Source: an uncultured Flavobacteriales bacterium
GTDB taxonomy: Bacteria; Bacteroidota; Bacteroidia; Flavobacteriales_D; Crocinitomicaceae
Assembly (NCBI GenBank): GCA_903939755.1
Contig: CAJAII010000064.1
Coordinates: forward strand, 1-64,000
DNA length: 64,000 nucleotides
Direction: 5' to 3'
Under the pieces are notes generated by a model. That model was not told the DNA's origin. It made no database searches and saw only the letters and a program-made list of their open reading frames with translations. How positions within the stretch are numbered: the first letter of the stretch is position 1; the number at the start of each line of letters is the position of its first letter. Of the stretch, positions 48,300 through 57,110 are shown one piece after another. The position numbers and the translations under genes are program-made.

Positions 48300-49718
48300 A
48301 TGAAAAAAACTAAAATAGTAGCAACACTAGGCCCTGCCTCTTCGAGTAAAGAGGTATTAAAAGAAATGATGATGGAAGGATTAAATGTTTGCCGTCTCAA
48401 TTTTTCACACGGGGCGTATGACGACCATGCCAATTCCATTAAAATTATCCGAGAGTTAAACGACGAGTTGGGATTAAACGTGGCGATTTTGGCGGATTTA
48501 CAAGGGCCAAAAATCAGAACCAATGAAATGGAAGCAAACGGAGTCCTTTTGGAAGTTGGAAAGGAAATAAAGATAATCACCGATAAAGTGGTGGGGAACG
48601 CCGTGAGGTTCTCGATTAACTATCTCCAATTACCCCAAGATGTTTCTTCGGGAGAAAAAATCTTATTAGACGACGGGAAGATCATGCTGGAGGTAATCAC
48701 CACTAATGGAAAAACAGAAATTACGTGTAAAATTATTCAAGGAGGAATCTTGTCTTCAAAAAAAGGCGTTAATTTCCCTAATACCAAAATTTCATTGCCA
48801 TCCTTAACAGAGAAAGATCAATTAGACTTAGAATTCGCGCTCGACCATGAAGTAGATTGGATCGGCTTGTCATTTGTTCGTTCAGCAAGAGACATCATTG
48901 AGTTAAAACATAGAATTGCAGCTCGTGGCGCAAAAGCAAAAGTGATTGCAAAAATAGAAAAGCCAGAGGCCCTTGATAACATTGATGACATTATAAAGGA
49001 AAGTGATGGCTTAATGGTGGCACGAGGAGATTTAGGAGTCGAAATTCCTTATCAAAATGTTCCCTTGATTCAAAAAATGCTCATCTCGAAATGCGTACGT
49101 AAAGCGAAACCTGTCATTGTTGCCACTCAAATGATGGAATCAATGATTACCAATATGACTCCTTCCAGAGCAGAGGTAAATGATGTAGCTAATGCTGTTC
49201 TAGATGGTACGGATGCCGTGATGCTATCCGGGGAAACTTCTGTAGGAAAATATCCGGTGGAAGTTATTCGTACAATGTCAAATATTATTAAGGAAATGGA
49301 AACCCATGAGGGCATTTACAATAAAGAGGAGCTTCCTGAGCGCAATCAAGAGCGGTTTATTTCCGATTCGATTTGTTTTAATGCTTGTCGCTTAAGTCAG
49401 CGCGTTGAGGCAAAAGCAATTATTACGATGTCTTTTTCTGGTTATACAGCCTACAAAATATCATCTCAGCGGCCCAACACTTCTATTTTTATTTTTACAA
49501 GCAATAGAAGTATATTAACCCAATTAAATTTATTGTGGGGAGTAAGGGCTTTTTATTATAACAAGCACATCTCAACCGATCATACCATTGCGGACATCAA
49601 ATACATTATGAAAAATGAAGGATTCTTGCAACAAGGGGATTTAGTTATCAATATCGCATCTATTCCAATTGAAGATTTAGGAGGGTCTAATATGCTCAAA
49701 TTAAGTTATGTTGATTAA
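48300..49718 (+). CDS. pyk: Pyruvate kinase
   Basis: The 472-residue enzyme makes pyruvate and ATP from phosphoenolpyruvate. Visible motifs are KIVATLGPASSS, NFSHG, ILADLQGPKIR, KIEKPEAL and MVARGDLGVEIP, followed by the active-site segment VIVATQMMESM. Length is normal for a bacterial type. It follows the IPExxxVDY gene and ends before the hairpin-bearing gap ahead of gcvP. Confidence 0.95.
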   Translation: MKKTKIVATLGPASSSKEVLKEMMMEGLNVCRLNFSHGAYDDHANSIKIIRELNDELGLNVAILADLQGPKIRTNEMEANGVLLEVGKEIKIITDKVVGNAVRFSINYLQLPQDVSSGEKILLDDGKIMLEVITTNGKTEITCKIIQGGILSSKKGVNFPNTKISLPSLTEKDQLDLEFALDHEVDWIGLSFVRSARDIIELKHRIAARGAKAKVIAKIEKPEALDNIDDIIKESDGLMVARGDLGVEIPYQNVPLIQKMLISKCVRKAKPVIVATQMMESMITNMTPSRAEVNDVANAVLDGTDAVMLSGETSVGKYPVEVIRTMSNIIKEMETHEGIYNKEELPERNQERFISDSICFNACRLSQRVEAKAIITMSFSGYTAYKISSQRPNTSIFIFTSNRSILTQLNLLWGVRAFYYNKHISTDHTIADIKYIMKNEGFLQQGDLVINIASIPIEDLGGSNMLKLSYVD

Positions 49719-49810
49719 AAATCTGACTGATCACCTTCTTACCACAAAATCTTTTTGTCATGATTTTAAATAAAAATACATGCCAAAAAGGTAATTATTT
49801 CCTATTTTTT

Positions 49811-49857
49811 CGCTGGATTACATCCAGCGTTAAAAATCTTTAACCCCTTTGGGGTTA
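49811..49857. repeat. Two tandem hairpins (terminator or REP-like)
   Basis: Hairpin 1 has arms CGCTGGAT (49811-49818) and ATCCAGCG (49822-49829) around TAC. Hairpin 2 has arms TAACCCC (49841-49847) and GGGGTTA (49851-49857) around TTT. They are 11 nt apart. A T-run precedes hairpin 1, so on the minus strand it is followed by A residues; as a plus-strand pyk terminator it is only moderate. Confidence 0.65.
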
Positions 49858-49976
49858 TAATATATATTTGTGGTATAATTAAGAACAGTCAATTTAAAAA
49901 TTATTGATAATTTAAAAAAAAACAATGATCAATTTTAGCTTGTTAAAAACACTTTGTAAAGCTACTTGACAATCAA

Positions 49977-50006
49977 TTGCTGATTCATTTATTGAGTGTA
50001 TCTTTG
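49977..50006 (+). promoter_or_regulatory. Promoter of gcvP (TTG-N19-TATCTTTG)
   Basis: TTG at 49977-49979 and TATCTTTG at 49999-50006 have the ideal 19-nt spacing. The box ends 20 nt before the gcvP ATG. Confidence 0.7.
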
Positions 50007-50026
50007 TAACCTAAAAATCTATTTTT

Positions 50027-52888
50027 ATGGCTACCCTATTTTCAAAAAGACACATTGGTCCAAGTGAAAGCGAAAAGTCTGAGATGCTTAAATCAATTGG
50101 AGCTTCTAGCATCGCTTCCTTAATTGACAAAACGATTCCTGCTAACATTCGATTAAACAGCGAATTAGACATCGCAGACGCGATGAGTGAAGCTGAATAT
50201 TTAAAGCACATCACCGAATTAGGTAATAAAAATAAGGTGTTGAAATCATTCATTGGATTGGGTTACTATGAGACGATTGTTCCTTCCGTAATCTTAAGAA
50301 ATGTATTAGAAAACCCAGGGTGGTACACCGCTTATACGCCATATCAAGCAGAAATTTCTCAAGGACGATTAGAAGCACTTTTGAATTTCCAAACAATGGT
50401 GATGGATTTGACTGGTATGGAAATAGCCAATGCATCGTTACTTGACGAAGCGACATCTGCCGCTGAAGCGATGATTATGATGTACAATTCCCGCTCTAGA
50501 AGTGATATTAGTGCTGGAAAAAAGACCTTTTTTATATCCGAGGATTGTTTCCCTCAAACGATTGAAGTAGTTCAAGGAAGAGCGATCAATTTAGGAATTG
50601 AGCTCATTATTGGTAATGAGTCTACCTACCAAGCAAGTGAAAATTGTTTCGGTGCACTCATTCAATATCCAACTGCAAAAGGGGAAATTAAAAATGTTGA
50701 ACCATTAATTTCAACATGGAAAGAAAATGGGATGCAGGTAGCTGTAGCAACGGATTTATTGGCACTTTCCCTATTAAAAGCACCAGGAGAAATGGGTGCA
50801 GATGTGGTATTTGGATCGTCACAGCGATTTGGTGTTCCGATGGGATTTGGTGGGCCTCATGCTGCTTTCTTTACCACGAGAGATTCGTACAAACGAACAA
50901 TGCCAGGAAGAATTATTGGTGTCTCAAAAGATGCGGATGATAATTTAGCGTTGCGCATGGCTCTACAAACTAGGGAACAGCACATCAAACGCGATAAAGC
51001 GACCTCCAACATTTGTACCGCCCAAGCTCTATTAGCTGTTATGGCAAGTATGTATGCTGTTTACCACGGACCGGCAGGAATTAAAGAAATTGCTCAAAAC
51101 GTCAACGACCTTGCCAGCTTGACCGCAAAAGGATTATCTGCTCTAGGATACAGCTTACATACGAATTCGTTTTTTGACACGGTATGTGTGCATGGAGTAG
51201 AAACTAATAAGTTAAAGTCCTTAGCCGAAAGTAATGGAATGAATTTTAATTATTTCGGAATTAATTCGGTAGCCTTGAGTTTTGGAGAGCCTCACACAAC
51301 CAATGATGTTCAGCATATTTTGTCCGTTTTTGCGGAATTAAAAGGTGTTTCAGCACCACAATTAGGAGAAAGAGCGAACAGCATTCCAACGAATAACGCA
51401 CGTGTTTCAGCGATATTAAGTCATCCCGTATTCAACCAATATCACTCTGAATCAAAAATGATGCGTTATTTGAAACGCCTTGAAAACAAAGATTTATCAT
51501 TGGTTCACAGCATGATTGCATTAGGATCTTGCACGATGAAACTTAATGCTGCGTCTGAATTAATTCCAATTACCAACTCGCAATTTTGCAATATGCATCC
51601 CTTTGCACCAAAGGAACAAGCAAGTGGGTATTATGAAATGCTACATCAATTAGAAAAAGATCTATGTGCTTGTACAGGATTTGCCGCTGTATCCTTACAG
51701 CCAAATTCTGGTGCACAAGGAGAATATGCTGGATTGATGGTTATAAAAGCTTTTCATGAGGCAAATGGTGATCTACAACGCAAGAAGATAATAATCCCTT
51801 CTTCTGCGCATGGTACCAATCCAGCGTCTGCTGTAATGGCTGGTTTCGAAGTAATCGTTACGGGATGTGATGAAAACGGCAACATTAACATTGAGGAATT
51901 AGAACGCGTTGCAATAGAAAATAAAGATATACTTGCTGGATTAATGGTTACCTATCCATCTACACATGGTGTTTTTGAAGAGGGAATTCAGCAAATTACG
52001 AGTATTATTCATGACAATGGCGGCCAGGTTTATATGGATGGTGCCAATATGAATGCGCAAGTTGGATTAACAAATCCAGGAAATATTGGAGCGGATGTTT
52101 GTCATCTAAACTTGCATAAAACTTTTGCCATTCCTCATGGTGGTGGTGGCCCAGGAATGGGACCTATCGGAGTTGCGGCTCACTTAGCGCCTTTTTTACC
52201 AGGAAATCCATTAATTAAAATGGGTGGTGAAAAAGCAATTCATGCTATTTCAGCTGCGCCTTTTGGAAGCGCATTAATTCTTCTAATTTCATACGGATAC
52301 ATCAAAATGTTAGGCGCCATAGGGTTAAGGGAATCTACAGAAATAGCCATCTTAAACGCGAATTATATCGCTAGTAAACTAAAAGGCCATTACGATGTTC
52401 TGTATTCTGGAAAAAATGGAATGGTTGCCCATGAGATGATCTTAGATTGTCGCGCTTTCAAACAAACTGCTGAAGTGGAAGTGGCTGATATGGCAAAGCG
52501 ATTAATCGATTTTAATTTCCATGCACCAACTGTTTCGTTTCCTGTAGCAGGAACCTTGATGATTGAGCCAACAGAATCTGAGGACAAGGAAGAGTTGGAT
52601 CGTTTTATTTCTGCCATGATTAAAATTAGGGAAGAAATAAAAGAAATCGAAAATGGCACTGCCGACAAAGCGAATAATTTACTTAAAAACGCACCGCACA
52701 CGGCCGATTGTATCATCAATAAAAACTGGGATTATCCATACACGCCGCAAGAAGCAGTTTATCCATTGCCTTATTTAAAAGATTGGAAGTATTGGGTGCC
52801 TGTTCGACGAGTAGATAATGCTTTTGGCGATCGGAATTTGATATGTTCATGCCCAAGCGTGGAGAGTTACCAAACAGAAAACGCATGA
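50027..52888 (+). CDS. gcvP: Glycine dehydrogenase (decarboxylating), P-protein
   Basis: The 953-residue single-chain P-protein decarboxylates glycine and passes the aminomethyl group to lipoyl GcvH. FSKRHIGPSESE opens the N-terminal half. The PLP lysine is K698 in HLNLHKTFAIPHGGGGPGMGP. The full length (both halves fused) is as in E. coli. GcvT and GcvH are not in the window. Its stop overlaps the bshB1 start as ATGA. Confidence 0.95.
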   Translation: MATLFSKRHIGPSESEKSEMLKSIGASSIASLIDKTIPANIRLNSELDIADAMSEAEYLKHITELGNKNKVLKSFIGLGYYETIVPSVILRNVLENPGWYTAYTPYQAEISQGRLEALLNFQTMVMDLTGMEIANASLLDEATSAAEAMIMMYNSRSRSDISAGKKTFFISEDCFPQTIEVVQGRAINLGIELIIGNESTYQASENCFGALIQYPTAKGEIKNVEPLISTWKENGMQVAVATDLLALSLLKAPGEMGADVVFGSSQRFGVPMGFGGPHAAFFTTRDSYKRTMPGRIIGVSKDADDNLALRMALQTREQHIKRDKATSNICTAQALLAVMASMYAVYHGPAGIKEIAQNVNDLASLTAKGLSALGYSLHTNSFFDTVCVHGVETNKLKSLAESNGMNFNYFGINSVALSFGEPHTTNDVQHILSVFAELKGVSAPQLGERANSIPTNNARVSAILSHPVFNQYHSESKMMRYLKRLENKDLSLVHSMIALGSCTMKLNAASELIPITNSQFCNMHPFAPKEQASGYYEMLHQLEKDLCACTGFAAVSLQPNSGAQGEYAGLMVIKAFHEANGDLQRKKIIIPSSAHGTNPASAVMAGFEVIVTGCDENGNINIEELERVAIENKDILAGLMVTYPSTHGVFEEGIQQITSIIHDNGGQVYMDGANMNAQVGLTNPGNIGADVCHLNLHKTFAIPHGGGGPGMGPIGVAAHLAPFLPGNPLIKMGGEKAIHAISAAPFGSALILLISYGYIKMLGAIGLRESTEIAILNANYIASKLKGHYDVLYSGKNGMVAHEMILDCRAFKQTAEVEVADMAKRLIDFNFHAPTVSFPVAGTLMIEPTESEDKEELDRFISAMIKIREEIKEIENGTADKANNLLKNAPHTADCIINKNWDYPYTPQEAVYPLPYLKDWKYWVPVRRVDNAFGDRNLICSCPSVESYQTENA

Positions 52889-53601
52889 AATTAGATATCC
52901 TTGCTTTTGCTGCGCACCCCGACGACGTTGAAATTTCATGCGGTGGGACACTGATCAAGTATCAGCAAATGGGAAAGAAAATCGGCATAGTTGATTTAAC
53001 ACAAGGAGAATTAGGGACACGTGGAAGCAAAGAAAAAAGACGAGAAGAAGCAGCGAATGCTTCTATTTCACTTGGCTTGTCGGTAAGAAAGAATTTAGAA
53101 TTAAAAGACGGTTTCTTTTCGAATGATGAAGCAAGCATGCTAAAAATAATCACTGAAATCCGACGGTTTAGACCGGAAATTGTGTTGGCTAATTCATTGG
53201 AAGACCGACATCCGGATCATGGGAAAGCGGCAAAACTAGTTGCGGATGCCTGCTTCCTTGCTGGCTTAAGCAAAATAGAAACGATGGATAATAATGAAAA
53301 ACAAGCGCATTATCGACCTCGTTTACTTCTTCATTACATTCAAGATTATTACATCGAGCCAGCTATTGTTTTGGATGTAACTCCATTTTATGAGCAAAAG
53401 ATTGAGGCAATTAAATGTTATTCCTCCCAATTTTTTGACCCTAATTCAACAGAACCAGGAACGCCTATTTCAGGCAAGGATTTTTTTGACTTTTTAAAAG
53501 GAAGAATGATGACGCTTGGACGTCCTATCGGAGCAAAATATGCAGAAGGATTTTCAAAGAGTCGACTATTGGGGGTTAATGACCTTTTCGAATTGAGCTA
53601 G
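52885..53601 (+). CDS. bshB1: Bacillithiol biosynthesis deacetylase BshB1
   Basis: The 238-residue PIG-L-family zinc deacetylase removes the acetyl group from GlcNAc-malate in bacillithiol synthesis. Zinc motif AAHPDDVE holds His11 and Asp14, and the third ligand region is RHPDHGKAA. SQFFDPNSTEPGTPIS is typical of BshB1. I start it at the ATG within ATGA at the gcvP stop; a longer in-frame ATG at 52843 lies inside gcvP. BshA and BshC are not in the window. Confidence 0.92.
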   Translation: MKLDILAFAAHPDDVEISCGGTLIKYQQMGKKIGIVDLTQGELGTRGSKEKRREEAANASISLGLSVRKNLELKDGFFSNDEASMLKIITEIRRFRPEIVLANSLEDRHPDHGKAAKLVADACFLAGLSKIETMDNNEKQAHYRPRLLLHYIQDYYIEPAIVLDVTPFYEQKIEAIKCYSSQFFDPNSTEPGTPISGKDFFDFLKGRMMTLGRPIGAKYAEGFSKSRLLGVNDLFELS

Positions 53602-54333
53602 TTAATACAGCAGCAAAGCAAGCGATACCCCAACGATAATGCTTATTAATTTAAGAAAGTTAAATTTATGGTTCTCTGATGTTTCGAAGATAATGGTCGT
53701 TGAAATATGAAGAAACATACCAATAACAACACCGAGTATCATTTGATAATTAAGTCCTAATTGTCCAGAGGTGATATACAAACCTAAAACAAGTCCCAAA
53801 GGAGTCATACAAGCAAAAAGAAGTAAAACTAGCCACGCTTTCATCTTGGAAAGCGACGTGTTTAACAGTAAGGTCATTAAAGCAATAGCAACAGGGATTT
53901 GATGAAAAACAATACCCCAAAACAAGGAGTCATTGCTACTATGCTCATGCCCTGCCTCAATTCCAGCATAATGATTCCCCAGTGGAATGCCTTCAATAAT
54001 TGAATGGATTGATAAAGAAAGAAATAAAGTCCAAGGAAGTGCTTGCCCTTTATGGACATGGACATGGCCGTGTTCGATACCTCCAGAGAAATATTCGAGT
54101 ATCAATTGAATTAAAAAGCCAGAAAGTATATAGATGCCGACGTTAACATGGTTAGAAGCATACAATTCGGGCAAAAGATGCTCAAAAATAATAGCTAACA
54201 AAAATCCACCACTAAAAGCCAATGCAAATTTAATGAAAGAACTATTGTTGGTATATCGTAAAGTTGTGACAATTAGACCGCCCAGAAGAGCCGAAAGAAT
54301 TAAACCAAAAAAAACAAAACCAGCACTTATCAT
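53602..54333 (-). CDS. ZIP family metal transporter
   Basis: The 243-residue membrane protein has about eight helices and ZIP motifs: HSIIEGIPLG in helix 4 and HQIPVAIALM in helix 5 supply the metal site. Two His-rich loops, EHGHVHVHKG and AGHEHSS, probably bind metal outside the membrane. It should import Zn2+ or another divalent cation. Its start overlaps the methyltransferase stop by 4 nt, and its stop abuts that of bshB1. Confidence 0.9.
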   Translation of the reverse strand: MISAGFVFFGLILSALLGGLIVTTLRYTNNSSFIKFALAFSGGFLLAIIFEHLLPELYASNHVNVGIYILSGFLIQLILEYFSGGIEHGHVHVHKGQALPWTLFLSLSIHSIIEGIPLGNHYAGIEAGHEHSSNDSLFWGIVFHQIPVAIALMTLLLNTSLSKMKAWLVLLLFACMTPLGLVLGLYITSGQLGLNYQMILGVVIGMFLHISTTIIFETSENHKFNFLKLISIIVGVSLALLLY

Positions 54334-55061
54334 TTTCGACGGGCAAATAGTATGAGACGATCTGATGTTTCGGGATCAAATGCATCCAATTGGAAGTTGC
54401 CAAAGGTAGACAATATTTCAAAATCTTTCGCTAAAAAACGGAGAAAGTCTTCTTGTTTTAAGGCCTGCACACGTTCCGTATAATGATGTAAAATTCCTTT
54501 GTCTTCAAAGCGGATGTCTTTATAAATATGCTGCCCATCATAACGGCGCGTAATAGAAAACAAAATCCCATCAATCCATTTTTCCTCAGAGGGTACTAAG
54601 TGCTCAATAACTTTAATAGCGTTCATGAAATCAATAATTACTTCCCCTTTTTCATGAAGCATTTCGGTAATAGAAGCGATCATTTTTTCATTGTCCGATT
54701 GGGAATCAAAATATCCAAAACTGGTGAACAAGTTCGCTATTAAATCAAACTTTTTAGTGGGAATTACTTCCCGCATGTCGTGCACCTCAAAAGCCAAACC
54801 CTGGCAAGAATTTTCCTTCGCTGTTTGTATGCTATTGCTTGATAAATCAACGCCTAACACGTCCATTCCCAATTTATGGAACATCACCGCATGACGCCCT
54901 TTTCCGCAAGCTAGATCCAACACTTTACTTCCCGGCTTTAAAGAAAGGTGTGCCACTAAGCGCTCAATAAACGCATTAGCCTCCACATCATTTCTATGCT
55001 GATAAAGTATATGATAATACGAAGTATCAAACCATTCCGCGAACCATTCTGCCTTTTTCAT
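54330..55061 (-). CDS. Class I SAM-dependent methyltransferase
   Basis: The 243-residue protein starts KKAEWFAEWFDTSYYHILYQHRN and has motif I KVLDLACGKGRHAVMF followed by DVLGVDLS. KFDLIANLFTSFGYF fits the core fold. The family is common in Bacteroidota; the substrate is unknown. The ATG at 55061 is chosen because a TAACTTTG box lies at 55067-55074 and the longer frame from 55124 would overlap coaE. Confidence 0.85.
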   Translation of the reverse strand: MKKAEWFAEWFDTSYYHILYQHRNDVEANAFIERLVAHLSLKPGSKVLDLACGKGRHAVMFHKLGMDVLGVDLSSNSIQTAKENSCQGLAFEVHDMREVIPTKKFDLIANLFTSFGYFDSQSDNEKMIASITEMLHEKGEVIIDFMNAIKVIEHLVPSEEKWIDGILFSITRRYDGQHIYKDIRFEDKGILHHYTERVQALKQEDFLRFLAKDFEILSTFGNFQLDAFDPETSDRLILFARRK

Positions 55062-55066
55062 GGGCA

Positions 55067-55074
55067 CAAAGTTA
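55067..55074 (-). promoter_or_regulatory. Promoter -7 box of the methyltransferase-ZIP unit
   Basis: TAACTTTG on the minus strand ends 5 nt before the ATG at 55061. Confidence 0.5.
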
Positions 55075-55117
55075 CACCTTTGGTAAAAGTAATCCACGAA
55101 ACTCCGTAAATTCGTGC

Positions 55118-55747
55118 ATGACAATGAAAAAAATTGGCATTACTGGTGGAATCGGCTCGGGAAAGTCTTACGTCTCGGATATTATCAAATCGATGGGGTT
55201 TCCCGTTTATCATTCAGACGAAAATGCCAAATCATTAATGGAAAGTAATCCAGAAATCAAGGAAGGATTACTACTTCTTTTTGGCGATTCTATTTACGAA
55301 AAGGACGAATTAAACAAAAAGAAATTAGCGGAGCTGATTTTTGAATCCCCTGAATTACGTGAAAAGGTGAATGCTATAGTGCATCCTATTGTGAGGGCAG
55401 ATTTCGCTCAGTGGGCAAGGAATCAATCGAAAGAAATAGTCTTTAACGAGGCGGCCATTCTTTTTGAAACGGGTGCTCACGCTAATTTCGATGCAACTAT
55501 TTTAGTCATTGCCCCCGAGGCCATTCGCATTGATCGCGTGATGAAAAGAGAAAATTGCTCGCGAGCGTTGGTGTTAAAAAGAATCCAATCACAATGGAGC
55601 GATGAACAAAAAAGTAGCTTAGCCAATTACCAAATTATCAACGATTCCGTTTCTCCTTTGTTAATTCAAGTAGAAAAGGTGCTAGAAAAAATCAGCGCGC
55701 TTAATAACCTGAGTTCGATTATTAAAACAAAGTCAAAATTAATTTAA
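55118..55747 (+). CDS. coaE: Dephospho-CoA kinase
   Basis: The 209-residue P-loop kinase performs the last step of CoA synthesis, phosphorylating dephospho-CoA. It shows GITGGIGSGKSYVSD (Walker A), FPVYHSDENAKSLM and EAAILFETGAHANFD. A second ATG two codons later (55124) gives the classical MKKIGITGG start and may be the true one. A near-consensus TAAATTCG ends 3 nt before the first ATG. It is divergent from the methyltransferase gene. Confidence 0.92.
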   Translation: MTMKKIGITGGIGSGKSYVSDIIKSMGFPVYHSDENAKSLMESNPEIKEGLLLLFGDSIYEKDELNKKKLAELIFESPELREKVNAIVHPIVRADFAQWARNQSKEIVFNEAAILFETGAHANFDATILVIAPEAIRIDRVMKRENCSRALVLKRIQSQWSDEQKSSLANYQIINDSVSPLLIQVEKVLEKISALNNLSSIIKTKSKLI

Positions 55748-55983
55748 AGACTTGGTTGCAAGGCAGATTTTATATGGGATAACGGGTTATCACATTAAAA
55801 GCTAACGAAGGAAACAAGTTGTTAAATTAAGCCTATGATACGCAATTTCGCCTCTAAACAGCAATATACTTCCCTTTTTTGCGTCGAAATATCACAATAT
55901 TCCGATTTAAAAAATATCGTATCTCACTATTTACAGGTGTTTTGACAAAATTTGAATAACCGAACTCAGGTTAATAAGCCACA

Positions 55984-57090
55984 TTAATCCTTACTTAGGA
56001 AATACGAACCATTAATGCTTAGACCAAAGCGAAGCGGATAAATGGCAATGGTGCTTCCTTTTTTGAATAAGGGGGTTAAACTATACTCTACAAAAGCGCC
56101 TAAATACTTACCAAAACCTGCTCTAACGGTTGCGTCTAAGGAAAAATGCTGCAAATTAAAACGTGAAGACGTATTATTAGTGAACTTATCGCCATTCGCA
56201 TATTCTCCTGTTTGCGTACTCGTAGATGCAAAGCGCCATGCACCAATAACACCAGCAGCGAGGTAAAAACTCTTTTTAGCTTCCGGCTTAGTGGTAAATT
56301 CCAGTAATAAAGGCAAGGTAAAGCGATGCATTGCTAATGTATTGGTTCTATACGATTGGATGGTGTCCGAGACACAAAAAACAGTGTCGTTACTATGTTG
56401 AATACGGTAATTATTTCGTAAGGCAAGACTTGTCAAACCATATCCCAAACCAGTAGTCAAACCTAAATATTGCTTAAAAATGGGTAGCTTATATTCTAGA
56501 AAATTTAAATTGATAGCCAAAGATTTAACCGGATCTATTTGCCAGTAATCATTCGCTCCAAAATCTGTGTCAAAACGTGAATTCGTTTGTTCGTTTAAAC
56601 GGAACATGCTCACAAAACCAAGATCAAAAGCGACCCAATGTGGCTCATATTTAGTTTCTTCGGAGTCATCAAATTCATTATCCCCCTCAAGGTCAAATGA
56701 AATTGGAATATTCATGACTGTCCGTGTTGCCAAAGAAGTATCTGTTGATCCAGGAAGCCAATTCGGCATAATAGATACTACCCGAAGCGCTTCTTGTTCT
56801 ATTGCCGGACAATTGATGCCTTTAAGGATTTCCGCATTTGCAACCTTCCCATCTTTTTCCACATAAAAACGGACATACACCTTGCCTTCCATACCCAACT
56901 CAATGGCTGATTCTGGGTACTTAATATTTTCTTGAATAAAACGCATAAGCGCTTCATGTCCACCTGGAAAAGTTGGTTCAATATCATAAGGCCCTTCAAC
57001 TACTTCAATCGGAGGCGGCAAGGGTTCTTCTTGTGAGAACATGCTGGAAACAATAGAAAAACAAAAAAATAAAAGTAAGTGAGTTTTCAT
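55984..57090 (-). CDS. Secreted TonB C-terminal domain fused to a predicted beta-barrel
   Basis: This 368-residue protein has a cleavable-looking signal (MKTHLLLFFCFSIVSSMFSQ). Residues 35-135 match the TonB C-terminal domain (TFPGGHEALMRFIQENIKYP, GKVYVRFYVEKDGKVANAEILKG, NIPISFDL). About 150-368 look like an outer-membrane beta-barrel (LTTGLGYGLTSLALRN, LDATVRAGFGKYLGAFVEYS, RFGLSINGSYFL). Ordinary TonB is held in the inner membrane by an uncleaved helix, so this layout is odd. It lies 20 nt after the TPP-riboswitch-controlled receptor gene and is probably co-transcribed. Confidence 0.75.
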   Translation of the reverse strand: MKTHLLLFFCFSIVSSMFSQEEPLPPPIEVVEGPYDIEPTFPGGHEALMRFIQENIKYPESAIELGMEGKVYVRFYVEKDGKVANAEILKGINCPAIEQEALRVVSIMPNWLPGSTDTSLATRTVMNIPISFDLEGDNEFDDSEETKYEPHWVAFDLGFVSMFRLNEQTNSRFDTDFGANDYWQIDPVKSLAINLNFLEYKLPIFKQYLGLTTGLGYGLTSLALRNNYRIQHSNDTVFCVSDTIQSYRTNTLAMHRFTLPLLLEFTTKPEAKKSFYLAAGVIGAWRFASTSTQTGEYANGDKFTNNTSSRFNLQHFSLDATVRAGFGKYLGAFVEYSLTPLFKKGSTIAIYPLRFGLSINGSYFLSKD

Positions 57091-57110
57091 AGGAAGTAGT
57101 TATTCGTTAA

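Larger units (their letters stand above)
49719..50026. other. 308-bp gap between pyk and gcvP with two hairpins and a promoter
   Basis: The gap contains no gene. It holds two perfect hairpins at 49811-49829 and 49841-49857 and the gcvP promoter at 49977-50006. The remainder is AT-rich without recognised signals. Confidence 0.6.

Noticed and set aside
55748..55983. GATAAC-GG-GTTATC mini-palindrome (55778-55791) in the gap after coaE
   Set aside because: Arms of six bases in AT-rich DNA are expected by chance; no terminator T-run follows.
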